From: Leptotrichia sp. HSP-342
GTDB lineage: Bacteria; Fusobacteriota; Fusobacteriia; Fusobacteriales; Leptotrichiaceae
Assembly: GCF_041199995.1 (NCBI RefSeq)
Contig: NZ_CP165646.1
Coordinates: forward strand, 1,364,001 to 1,428,000
DNA length: 64,000 nucleotides
Direction: 5' to 3'
Position 1 is the stretch's first letter. The number at the start of each line of letters is the position of its first letter. Both the position numbers and the translations under genes were made by a program. This document shows positions 56,594 to 64,000 of the stretch, piece by piece. The notes under the pieces were generated by a model. That model searched no databases. It saw nothing but the letters and a program-made list of their open reading frames with translations, and had not been told where the DNA came from.

Positions 56594-57961
56594 CTAACTA
56601 ACTAGGTTATTTATCCACTTCTTGCTCTTTAATCTCCATACACACGGAAATATTTTTATAACTTCATCACTGCACGAAAGTAAATACACAATTACAACTG
56701 GAAATCCTAAATGTAATCCAGAAAAATATGTTATCGGTATAGCAACAAACCAAAGCGGAATCAAGTCCACAAACATTGTCCAGAGCGTATCCCCTCCCGA
56801 ACGTAAAATTCCAACTAACAGCTGTAAACTTATTGCTTTTACAAAAATTACAAATACTTCCGCCTTCACAACTTCTCTTGCTAACGGATAACTTTTTTCA
56901 TTTACATGTTGTAGAATAAATGGACTGAAAATAAATACAATTGCTCCAATAATAATCCCTGAAATAACAGCCACCTTTAATAAAATTATCGAATAGTCAT
57001 AAGCATTTTCTTCTCTTCCAGCACCAATCTCATTACCAATTATAGCCGAAGTTGCACTCGAAAGTCCAAATAACAATGTCAATACAAGACTGCTAATTGA
57101 TTTTACAACCTGAACTGCAGCCGCAAAATTTGTTCCCATTCTTCCAAAGATCATTACATACATACTTGCACCAAGTACCCACAATATTTCATGAATAAAA
57201 ACAGGAAGCGATATTTTCATAACTTTTACAAAAAATTCCATTGATAAATCAAATAATTCATTTATTTTTCCTGCAATTGGCAATTTTAACTTGTAAATCA
57301 CATAAATTATATAAAAAGTGCTTATAATTCTCGCAATAACTGTTGCAACTGCAGCACCACGTACTCCCATTGCTGGAAATCCGAAATGTCCAAAAATTAA
57401 CATATAGTTTATGGCTACATTTATCAAAAGCCCTATTACACTTGAGTAAAATGAATATTTGGTTTTCCCTATTGCACGAAGCTGCATATTAAAGGCAAAA
57501 CCAACTCCCACAAGCGGATAAGTCCACGCTACTATACGTAAATATGAAGCCCCTATTTCTATAACTTTTTTATCATTTGTAAATACTGAAATTACAAGTT
57601 TCGGGGTAAACAATCCTGCGAAAAGAAATAGCAACGAAAATAAAAATCCAACAATTATTGTTATCCCAAGACATTTCTTCAGATTTTTGTAATCCTTGTT
57701 CCCAAAATACTGAGCCGCCAAAATTCCACCGCCACTATTCATCCCAAAAAGTGAAGTCATAAAAATCATAAACATCTGATTTGCAAACCCCAATCCTGCA
57801 ACAGCAACTGTCCCCAGTCCAAGCGCCACAATCTCTTTCCCCACCATAAACATATCAACAAAGTTCATAAGTGCGTAAATCATATTTTCAATTGCCACAG
57901 GTAATCCAATATTAATAACCTTTTTATAAACCAATTTTCTATTTAATACTTTTTCTTTCAT
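56594..57961 (-). CDS. MATE-family efflux transporter
   Basis: A 455-residue twelve-helix exporter with paired halves: GLPVAIENMIYALMNFVDMFMVG at the N-terminus and SLPVFIHEILWVLGASMYVMIFG in the second half. Na+- or H+-driven drug or metabolite export is the family role. GGAAATAA-type ribosome site. The substrate is unknown. Confidence 0.92.
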   Translation of the reverse strand: MKEKVLNRKLVYKKVINIGLPVAIENMIYALMNFVDMFMVGKEIVALGLGTVAVAGLGFANQMFMIFMTSLFGMNSGGGILAAQYFGNKDYKNLKKCLGITIIVGFLFSLLFLFAGLFTPKLVISVFTNDKKVIEIGASYLRIVAWTYPLVGVGFAFNMQLRAIGKTKYSFYSSVIGLLINVAINYMLIFGHFGFPAMGVRGAAVATVIARIISTFYIIYVIYKLKLPIAGKINELFDLSMEFFVKVMKISLPVFIHEILWVLGASMYVMIFGRMGTNFAAAVQVVKSISSLVLTLLFGLSSATSAIIGNEIGAGREENAYDYSIILLKVAVISGIIIGAIVFIFSPFILQHVNEKSYPLAREVVKAEVFVIFVKAISLQLLVGILRSGGDTLWTMFVDLIPLWFVAIPITYFSGLHLGFPVVIVYLLSCSDEVIKIFPCVWRLKSKKWINNLVS

Positions 57962-58071
57962 TTATTTCCTTTCTTTTTCATTGATATTTTTTTAGATTTT
58001 CTCAACAATTTCAGTTTACTTAATAATATTTTTTCCTTAACAAAATAAATTTTTAACTTTAATAAATCTAT

Positions 58072-58953
58072 TTAATCTAAATCCTCCAATGTCGAATATT
58101 CTGAGAATATCAATAAATGATCTGACACATATTTTTTTATTATAGCATAATTATTATTTTTTATAAAGTTATAAACTCCAAAATTTCCAGTAAATTCTTT
58201 TGTTTTTTCAAAATTTATGAAAAAATTATCATAAGAACTTACAAGTTTACTATCCGAAAGTGTGGTCAAATTTTCTTCAGGATTTAAAATATACTTGACG
58301 TTATATTTATCAGCTATGTTTTTAAAAGCCATATTATCAGCAGGTGTATTAAAATCTCCAGCGATAATTATATCATCCTCATCTGTCAATTTAGAAAAAT
58401 ATTCATAAACATTGACATAATTTGCTGCCTCAAGTAGTCTCTGTTTTTCTTTATCACCAAAAACCGAATGTGCAATAACATAAACAAAATCAAAGTTTCC
58501 TGCTTTAAAATATGCACCATACGGCTCTCTCATAAACTCATTCTCATCCTTTTCCTTATAAAATCCAAGCTCTCTTACCTCAGAAAATCTGCTTTTCCTA
58601 TAAATAAATGCAAAATATTCACGATAATTTTCACTTCCTACAGAATTTTCTGAAATAATATAATCCCATTTCTCTTTAGTCAACTTTTCTAAATACGCCT
58701 GGACTTTCTTAACTCCTTTCTCATTCATGACCTCTTCTAGTCCAATTAAATCAAACTTTGCTAAAATTTTTGAAAGTGTCCGATAATCTTTTTGTTTCTC
58801 ACCAAGACGCATAGCATTAAATGATGCAACTAAAATTTTATTCTTATCTCTATTTACATCAATTGTCTCATTTATCTTTTCTTTTCTAAAACAAGAATAT
58901 ATTCCAAAAACTAAAAGAACAAAAACTAACCCTCTAATTAGTTTATTCTTCAT
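58072..58953 (-). CDS. endonuclease/exonuclease/phosphatase-family lipoprotein
   Basis: A 293-residue EEP-fold hydrolase with a lipoprotein signal (lipobox near IYSC). Catalytic set: ASFNAMRLG, IGLEEV, VIAHSVFG, AGDFNTPAD and YVSDHLLIF, all intact, so it should be active on DNA, RNA or phosphoesters outside the membrane. ATG 58953 follows AAGGGG by 9 nt. It might be a secreted DNase. Confidence 0.85.
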   Translation of the reverse strand: MKNKLIRGLVFVLLVFGIYSCFRKEKINETIDVNRDKNKILVASFNAMRLGEKQKDYRTLSKILAKFDLIGLEEVMNEKGVKKVQAYLEKLTKEKWDYIISENSVGSENYREYFAFIYRKSRFSEVRELGFYKEKDENEFMREPYGAYFKAGNFDFVYVIAHSVFGDKEKQRLLEAANYVNVYEYFSKLTDEDDIIIAGDFNTPADNMAFKNIADKYNVKYILNPEENLTTLSDSKLVSSYDNFFINFEKTKEFTGNFGVYNFIKNNNYAIIKKYVSDHLLIFSEYSTLEDLD

Positions 58954-58975
58954 CTCAATCAACCCCTTGATTTTT

Positions 58976-59545
58976 TTATTTATTTTCTAAAATATTATTA
59001 TACTCTTTCTCTTCTACAACAAATTCTATTTTCTTTTCCTGACATATTTTTCGTATTTGTAAAAAAATTGCTAAATAATTTTGAGAATAATCTCTTTTTA
59101 TAAAAAAATACAAAAAATTTTTATATTTACTGCCATTTTTTTGAATTATTATTATTCTTTTATCATTTAAAGATTTTGGATGTGTCATCTCTATTATCTT
59201 TATATCTTCATAAGAAAATTTCTTTTTATCAATCGCAATTTCAAAGTCATTTAAAATTAATCTGCTCGGAGAATTTATTATCTGAAAATACGTTTTCCAA
59301 TGTTTAAAACCTTGATATGCAAAAAATAAAAATGTTGAAACCGGAACACTGTAGAATAAAAATTCTGCAACAGAAATTGGTATCGTTACTTTAAAAGCTA
59401 AGGCAATTACTCCAAAAAATGTAATAAAAGCCATTATGATTCCTGATGTTATATAAAAAATTGTAACCTTTATTAAATTAGACCTTTGTATTTTACTCTT
59501 TTTTAAAAATGAATAATCTCCTAATTCAAAAATTTTATCTTCCAT
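58976..59545 (-). CDS. membrane protein with PH-like C-terminus, paralog 3
   Basis: A 189-residue protein with two membrane helices (about residues 25-50 and 60-80) and a C-terminal beta-rich domain: RLILNDFEIAIDKKKFSYEDIKIIEM, ending IRKICQEKKIEFVVEE in the same pattern as its two upstream neighbours. The ATG follows AAAGGTG. Looks like a bacterial-PH or YdbT-like membrane domain. Function unknown. Confidence 0.65.
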   Translation of the reverse strand: MEDKIFELGDYSFLKKSKIQRSNLIKVTIFYITSGIIMAFITFFGVIALAFKVTIPISVAEFLFYSVPVSTFLFFAYQGFKHWKTYFQIINSPSRLILNDFEIAIDKKKFSYEDIKIIEMTHPKSLNDKRIIIIQKNGSKYKNFLYFFIKRDYSQNYLAIFLQIRKICQEKKIEFVVEEKEYNNILENK

Positions 59546-59564
59546 AAATTTCACCTTTCTTTTC

Positions 59565-60596
59565 TTATTTTTCTATCTTAAATTCAATATTATTCATAAC
59601 ACACCATTTTGGTATTTCTTCCAAAATTTCCAAAAATTTCTTTCGCTCCCTCTTAACCAATTCGTAATCTAGCATCTTTGTAAAAGTTACACCGAAATTA
59701 CAACGTATTTCCTCTCTTCTCTTAGATATTCTAAACTCCAGATTATATTTGCTCGCTTTATCCACAGTCATACTCATAATTTCCTCAGCTTTTATTCTGT
59801 TAATATTATATCCAAAGTTTATAACTATTCTATCTTGATAAAAAGCTATACTGTAAATCATTACTTCCAGCTTTTTTCTTAAATTATTTTTTTTAATAAA
59901 AAATTTTACAATTATTATAAAAAAAATTATTGTTACTATAGCTGGATTTAAAAATTTTATATATGCAAGAATTAGCAATGTTAAAACATAATAAAATACT
60001 TCTGTAAACGATAATTTTAGAAAATTTACAAATCCTGAATTCTTCTTAAAATCACTCAAAAGTTCATCCTTTCTGATTTTAAAAACTTTTTTCTCATAAT
60101 TTGATAAAAATTTTTCTCGTGCCTCATTGTCTTCTATCTGCTCATTATATTTCTCTTGAAGTTTTTCCCTGCTCATTTTTCTTGACTTATGATTCCAAAT
60201 CCACTCATTTATCAATTTATCCTTCATATGAAATTTTTGTTCATCCAAAATCAGCCTTTTCGTTTTCAAACTTTCGATATAATCCCCCAATTTTTTGAAC
60301 TCGTAATCATCCAATTCACTTACATCAAATTTATTGCCATTTAAAAATTTTAGTTTCCTATACTTCACTAATTTTTTGTACCTATTTCTATCTACATTTC
60401 TAGAATGAGGTTTTATAATTTCCCAAAACAGACTAATTCCTGTTTTATACACGTATTCTGTTTCGATAGTTCTTTCATCAAATTCCTCAATCGAAACAGT
60501 TTCTTTTAGTTTATCATACTCAAAATAATAAATTATTTCATTTTTTATTATAATTTTCTTTTCAGAAAATGATATTTCATAAATTTTTTTATCCAT
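59565..60596 (-). CDS. membrane protein with PH-like domains, paralog 2
   Basis: A 343-residue protein whose N-terminal half is a soluble, charged segment with DEQKFHMKDKLINEW. Two helices lie near residues 200-240. A C-terminal domain follows (MIYSIAFYQDRIVINFG to KWCVMNNIEFKIEK), parallel to those of the flanking genes. No catalytic motif. Tight spacing (19 nt to the next gene). Confidence 0.6.
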   Translation of the reverse strand: MDKKIYEISFSEKKIIIKNEIIYYFEYDKLKETVSIEEFDERTIETEYVYKTGISLFWEIIKPHSRNVDRNRYKKLVKYRKLKFLNGNKFDVSELDDYEFKKLGDYIESLKTKRLILDEQKFHMKDKLINEWIWNHKSRKMSREKLQEKYNEQIEDNEAREKFLSNYEKKVFKIRKDELLSDFKKNSGFVNFLKLSFTEVFYYVLTLLILAYIKFLNPAIVTIIFFIIIVKFFIKKNNLRKKLEVMIYSIAFYQDRIVINFGYNINRIKAEEIMSMTVDKASKYNLEFRISKRREEIRCNFGVTFTKMLDYELVKRERKKFLEILEEIPKWCVMNNIEFKIEK

Positions 60597-60641
60597 TTGT
60601 CTCAACTTTCATAATTTCAAAATTTATATTTTAGAAAAATT

Positions 60642-61640
60642 TTAATATCCATTTATTATAAATTCAACCCCATTTTCAAAGCACCAATTTCTAACACTCT
60701 TAAACAGCAATACATATTCAGGATATTTCCATTTCGCATTTACTCCACTTGGCACAATAAGAAATTTCTGTTTCCTGATACTACTTTCTATTATCAATAC
60801 TTTTGGAACATCTAAAATTTTAAAATATGATTTTTCCATAATTTTTAACCCTGTCATAGTTATTTTTTTTACATCAGATTTATAAAATTCTTTTTTATCT
60901 ATTATTATTTTTAAATTATCTATCGTTATATTTTGAGGAAGTTTTTTCTGAATTTTTTCCTTCATGTTCGAATAATACTCAATATAAAAAATTATTAAAA
61001 TAGTTTCTACAATAATAGCATAAATCAAATGAATTATAAATTTTTCAGTTCCTTTTTCTGAAAAAGATATAAAAATTACAAAATTAATGATTGATATTAC
61101 AAAAAATTTTATTTTTATATCCATTTCCTTTAAAATTGCAAGTTTTTCTATCGGAATATTAAAATTTTTCTCTTCCAAAATATCATTTTCATATTTTCCA
61201 ACTTTTCTTTTAAATAAATGCTTATATTTCCAAATATATATCTTTAATTCATTTCCTTCTTTTGAAGTTATCCACGAAATATTTTTCAAATATCTTTTTC
61301 CATTTTCTGTAAATTTCAAATATCTCTTTACTTTTATTCTTAAACTTTTTATATGACTTTCTACACTTTCCACTATCCGTACATCATTTTTTATAATATC
61401 TAAAACCTTTTCTTCTCCGGCAAAATTAAAATAACTAATTTTATTACGCTTTATGATAATTTCTTTTCTAAAACAACTTATCGAAGTATAAAAAATTATA
61501 GCTAAAAATGTAACAGGAAAAATTTGAGGGATCTGCAATAAAAACTCTCCAATAATTACAAACGGTATAAAAGATACCAAAAGATTATAAAATATTATTT
61601 GAATAATTTTCCATATTTTTATTTGATATGTTTTTTCCAT
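60642..61640 (-). CDS. membrane protein with PH-like domains, paralog 1
   Basis: A 332-residue protein with two pairs of membrane helices (near residues 12-48 and 180-220), each followed by a beta-rich domain. The second is DNLKIIIDKKEFYKSDVKKI, ending WCFENGVEFIINGY. It is the largest of three tandem relatives. AGGAG lies 12 nt before the ATG. Function unknown. Confidence 0.6.
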   Translation of the reverse strand: MEKTYQIKIWKIIQIIFYNLLVSFIPFVIIGEFLLQIPQIFPVTFLAIIFYTSISCFRKEIIIKRNKISYFNFAGEEKVLDIIKNDVRIVESVESHIKSLRIKVKRYLKFTENGKRYLKNISWITSKEGNELKIYIWKYKHLFKRKVGKYENDILEEKNFNIPIEKLAILKEMDIKIKFFVISIINFVIFISFSEKGTEKFIIHLIYAIIVETILIIFYIEYYSNMKEKIQKKLPQNITIDNLKIIIDKKEFYKSDVKKITMTGLKIMEKSYFKILDVPKVLIIESSIRKQKFLIVPSGVNAKWKYPEYVLLFKSVRNWCFENGVEFIINGY

Positions 61641-61718
61641 ATTTTTTTTAAAACTCCTATTTAAATTTAAAAATATTCTAAATTATATTCACTCAAATCT
61701 TCATAAATTCAGAGTTTG

Positions 61719-62027
61719 TTATCTTCTCAACATCCTAGCTGCAATCTCTACCATCCTAATTGCCAGTTCATGGTTTTCCCCAAACAAATTATAAGCTCCG
61801 TCTTCGCTCAAAACTCCACATTTCAAGTCTTGTGGCAAAACACCGTTATTAAAGTCTTCTACATCTAAAAACCAGTTTTCGCTGCTGTAATATTCATCCA
61901 GTTTTTTATAATCTGTTAAATTTTCTTCCAGTTTGTCTAATGCTTCATTCAACTCTCTAAAAATATCCGCTGATTTATCCATAATTTTTTCCATTTTTTC
62001 AACTCTTTTTATTTTATCATTTTTCAT
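61719..62027 (-). CDS. DUF4298-family protein
   Basis: A 102-residue helical, acidic protein: KMEKIMDKSADIFRELNEALDKLEENL, then LDEYYSSENWFLDVEDFNNG, LPQDLKCGVLSEDGAYNLFG. This matches DUF4298 by pattern. ATG 62027 is chosen because AGAGGT precedes it; a longer in-frame extension reads as random basic sequence. Role unknown. Confidence 0.8.
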   Translation of the reverse strand: MKNDKIKRVEKMEKIMDKSADIFRELNEALDKLEENLTDYKKLDEYYSSENWFLDVEDFNNGVLPQDLKCGVLSEDGAYNLFGENHELAIRMVEIAARMLRR

Positions 62028-62082
62028 AAAGTTTACCTCTTTTTTGAATTTTAATTTTTTGTTAATTTTTTCTTGTCTTTTC

Positions 62083-62110
62083 AAAAAAAGCTACCGTTTT
62101 TTCGATAGCT
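62083..62110 (-). terminator. intrinsic terminator of efp
   Basis: AGCTATCG pairs with CGGTAGCT (one U-G) around an A6 loop in minus-strand RNA, followed by T7. Confidence 0.8.
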
Positions 62111-62142
62111 GCATTTTTTATTATTATAATTCTGAATTGTTA

Positions 62143-62715
62143 TTAATTTGCTCTTTCAATATATTCACCAGTTCTCGTGTCAATTTTGATTTTATCTCCA
62201 ATTGCTACGAATAAAGGCACTTGCAATTCATACCCTGTAGATACAGTTGCTGGTTTTGTCGCACGTCCAATTGTATCACCCTTTAATCCTGGTTCTGTAT
62301 AAGTTACTTCTCTAATTACCGTATTTGGTAATTCTACACCAACTGGAGTTCCTTCGTACATCAATACTTGGATAATCATTTCTTCTTCCAAGAAATTTAC
62401 TGCATCTCCTAAATCTTCAGCTGATAAAGTAATTTGCTCAAAAGATTCCTGATCCATGAAATTATATTCTCCATCAGTTTCATATAAAAATTGCATTTGA
62501 TTTCTATCAAGAATAATATCGTCCATAAGTTCAGTTGCTAAAACTGTGATTTCTTGTATTTTTCCTGAGATTAACTCTTTTGTTTTAAATTTTACTTCTG
62601 CTGCTCTTTGTCTTTTTCCTGATGTTGACTGATGTCTTTCAGCTTTTAGTATTAAATATGGAATATTATCCTTTCTATATGTACTTCCTTGTCTTAATTC
62701 TGCTGCTGGTTTCAT
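62143..62715 (-). CDS. efp: elongation factor P
   Basis: A 190-residue three-domain EF-P that rescues ribosomes stalled on polyproline. The tip loop reads HQSTSGKRQRAAEV, placing the modifiable Lys at residue 34. Domain III ends GYELQVPLFVAIGDKIKIDTRTGEYIER. The loop sequence differs from the PGKGQA form, so a different or no modification is likely. AGGAGG precedes the ATG. Confidence 0.95.
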   Translation of the reverse strand: MKPAAELRQGSTYRKDNIPYLILKAERHQSTSGKRQRAAEVKFKTKELISGKIQEITVLATELMDDIILDRNQMQFLYETDGEYNFMDQESFEQITLSAEDLGDAVNFLEEEMIIQVLMYEGTPVGVELPNTVIREVTYTEPGLKGDTIGRATKPATVSTGYELQVPLFVAIGDKIKIDTRTGEYIERAN

Positions 62716-62807
62716 TAATTTTTTCCTCCTAAATTTTTACTTTATTTTATGATTTATTTTTTAACTTAATTTACTATTTATTCTAAAAATAAACTTGATT
62801 TCCCTAA

Positions 62808-63572
62808 CTAATATTTTATCAAATAAGTTGCAGTTACTACTACTCTCATTTTTTTATAAATTTGATTAGCCTCATTTTCATTAATTTTTCTCACATCTTC
62901 TGTATCTTCTAGTATCTCAAATTGTCCTTGACTAATATTTTTTAGTCCACCAATTTCATTGTTGTTTACTTTTAACATCTCAATTGCTCTTATTTCAGCA
63001 TTTCGAGAAGCATCTACTACCATATCTTTTTTATATCTTTCGATATTCGTTATAAAAAATTCTGGCTCGTTTATTTGAATATTGTTACTTTGTAGCTTTA
63101 GTTCTAATAATTTTTGAAAAAATTCTTCAACTTTATCAATATTCTTTGTTACAATAGAAATTGTTTCAACTCCCTCATAATCAGAAATTTTAACACTCTG
63201 TGGAACTGTTCCTGAATTTATTGTTCCCTGCTGTTTTACATTTGATGAACTTTCAATATAATTTGGCTGAATTCTTAGATTTCCAATACTATAATCATTT
63301 CCATCAATTTTTAGATTTTTAATTAAATCAGTTGCCAATTTTTCTTTTTCTGATATTATTTTTTTTAATTCATCAATATTTTCGCTTTTTTCAGAGATTA
63401 CAATGTTTATAAGCGCCTTATCAGCTTTTATTCTACGTTCTGCAACTCCTTTTACTGTAATTCTGTTTTCATCTTTATTTGCTTTGTTCATGGCATTTGA
63501 AATTAATGCCGCAGATATTATTAATCCAAAGGATAATATCGTAGGAATTATTATAAATTGTATTTTTTTCAA
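62808..63572 (-). CDS. SIMPL (DUF541)-domain protein, exported
   Basis: A 254-residue protein with an N-terminal signal anchor (about residues 5-28), then the SIMPL fold: RITVKGVAERRIKADKALINIVI, ISEKEKLATDLIKNLKI, EGVETISIVTKNIDKVEEFF and RAIEMLKVNNNEIGGLKNIS. Related YggE-type proteins are tied to oxidative stress and oligomerise in the periplasm. Role unproven. Confidence 0.85.
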   Translation of the reverse strand: MKKIQFIIIPTILSFGLIISAALISNAMNKANKDENRITVKGVAERRIKADKALINIVISEKSENIDELKKIISEKEKLATDLIKNLKIDGNDYSIGNLRIQPNYIESSSNVKQQGTINSGTVPQSVKISDYEGVETISIVTKNIDKVEEFFQKLLELKLQSNNIQINEPEFFITNIERYKKDMVVDASRNAEIRAIEMLKVNNNEIGGLKNISQGQFEILEDTEDVRKINENEANQIYKKMRVVVTATYLIKY

Positions 63573-63786
63573 TTTTTACTCCTTTTCTGAACTTTAAAAC
63601 CTGCTACATAATTTAAATTACTTAAAACTAAGATAATTTTATTTTTAAAATTTTTACCAAAATTATTTTATTTCAGTAATCCAATACTAAATTATATATG
63701 CAAGAGTTCTATCAAATTATAGATTATTTTCCAAAAAAAGTCAATTATATATCGAAATTTTTTATTAAAAATTCTAAAATCTATAT

Positions 63787-63817
63787 AACAAAACAAGGGC
63801 AATAACTTCTACCCTTG
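63787..63817 (-). terminator. intrinsic terminator of the partial gene at the window end
   Basis: CAAGGG and CCCTTG (63794-63799 with 63812-63817) across a 12-nt loop, with T-rich sequence following on the minus strand. Confidence 0.6.
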
Positions 63818-63838
63818 ATTTATAATTATATTTTTTGA

Positions 63839-64000
63839 TTAATTACTTTGTTTATACATTAGCCATCCATTAAAATATAAAGATGTACTGTCACTTCCAC
63901 TTACTCTTCTAATTTGGCCGTTTTCCAAATACCATTTGCTTCTATTCATAACAGCATTATAATTTTTTTCTTCAGCAAGATTTACAGTTACTGTTACAGG
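63839..64000 (-). CDS. partial gene, C-terminal end only
   Basis: The last 53 codons of a minus-strand gene that continues beyond the window. Sequence such as AVMNRSKWYLENGQIRRVSG and SLYFNGWLMYKQSN reads like an extracellular or toxin-like beta-repeat, with no firm family. It is in frame to the end and has a terminator below. Confidence 0.6.
   Translation of the reverse strand, partial: PVTVTVNLAEEKNYNAVMNRSKWYLENGQIRRVSGSDSTSLYFNGWLMYKQSN

Noticed and set aside
1..64000. CRISPR arrays, rRNA genes, plasmid or phage attachment sites
   Set aside because: None seen: no regularly spaced repeats, no rRNA segments, and the one tRNA has no adjacent integrase or direct repeat.

Overview
The window is very AT-rich bacterial chromosome. 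Gene content and protein style point to a member of the Fusobacteriota, most likely a Leptotrichia-like organism; this is inferred from recognised families and was not searched. Supporting traits are poly-A/T-rich spacers, GGAGG-type ribosome sites, several TTG starts placed exactly by their ribosome sites, a ribosomal protein L27 with a cleavable N-terminal extension encoded beside its protease Prp, and many short intrinsic terminators. The standard code applies: TGA is a normal stop in at least one intact gene.

Layout. 1-615 is a decayed IS630-type transposase. 721-3894 (minus) holds a Na/Pi cotransporter-PhoU protein and a DUF421/DUF3290 membrane pair. 4203-10697 (plus) looks like one operon from a good promoter to a terminator: U32 peptidase, O-antigen-ligase-like protein, SPOUT RNA methyltransferase, DhaM-like EIIA protein, rimM, trmD, gamma-carbonic anhydrase. 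10975-14093 holds two small unknown genes and a malolactic/malic enzyme flanked by two copies of an ~80-bp repeat. 14673-15938 (minus) is rplU-prp-rpmA with a tRNA-Ser. 16066-20094 (minus) holds an SDR enzyme, a RelE-type toxin-antitoxin pair and three linked genes of unknown function. 20316-23145 (plus) holds udk, a CoA-disulfide-reductase-like flavoprotein and a voltage-sensor K+ channel. 23231-24764 is a VgrG/gpD-like spike gene broken by one base in an A8 tract.

25339-37454 (minus) is a housekeeping run: ychF, a divergent uracil-DNA-glycosylase relative, a YycJ-type metallo-hydrolase, a pseudopilin-like protein, yqeH, a Xer recombinase, topA, dprA, a TPR protein and asnS. 37645-41154 is metH. 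Further on are a decayed two-gene membrane locus, a 90-bp MITE-like element, a HicA-HicB locus with a third small ORF, thrB, serA, and an NlpC/P60 hydrolase. A WYL regulator and a stress-type gene group follow (two GyrI-like proteins, one with an in-frame TGA, a DfsB-like protein and a DJ-1/PfpI protein), with a palindromic operator candidate. metK lies under a SAM-I riboswitch. The right end (53611-64000, minus) is mostly envelope genes: a Sel1/TPR lipoprotein, phospholipase-D-like lipoprotein, MATE exporter, EEP-family lipoprotein, three tandem paralogous membrane proteins, a DUF4298 protein, efp, a SIMPL-domain protein and one partial gene.

The most interesting non-coding signal is a ~160-bp structured element present twice (24905-25075 and 33898-34070). 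Its 11-bp stem differs at four base pairs between copies with every change compensated. A second 20-bp stem pairs completely only in the minus-strand RNA. metH and metK (with its SAM switch) form a methionine/SAM theme, and thrB and serA add amino-acid synthesis.
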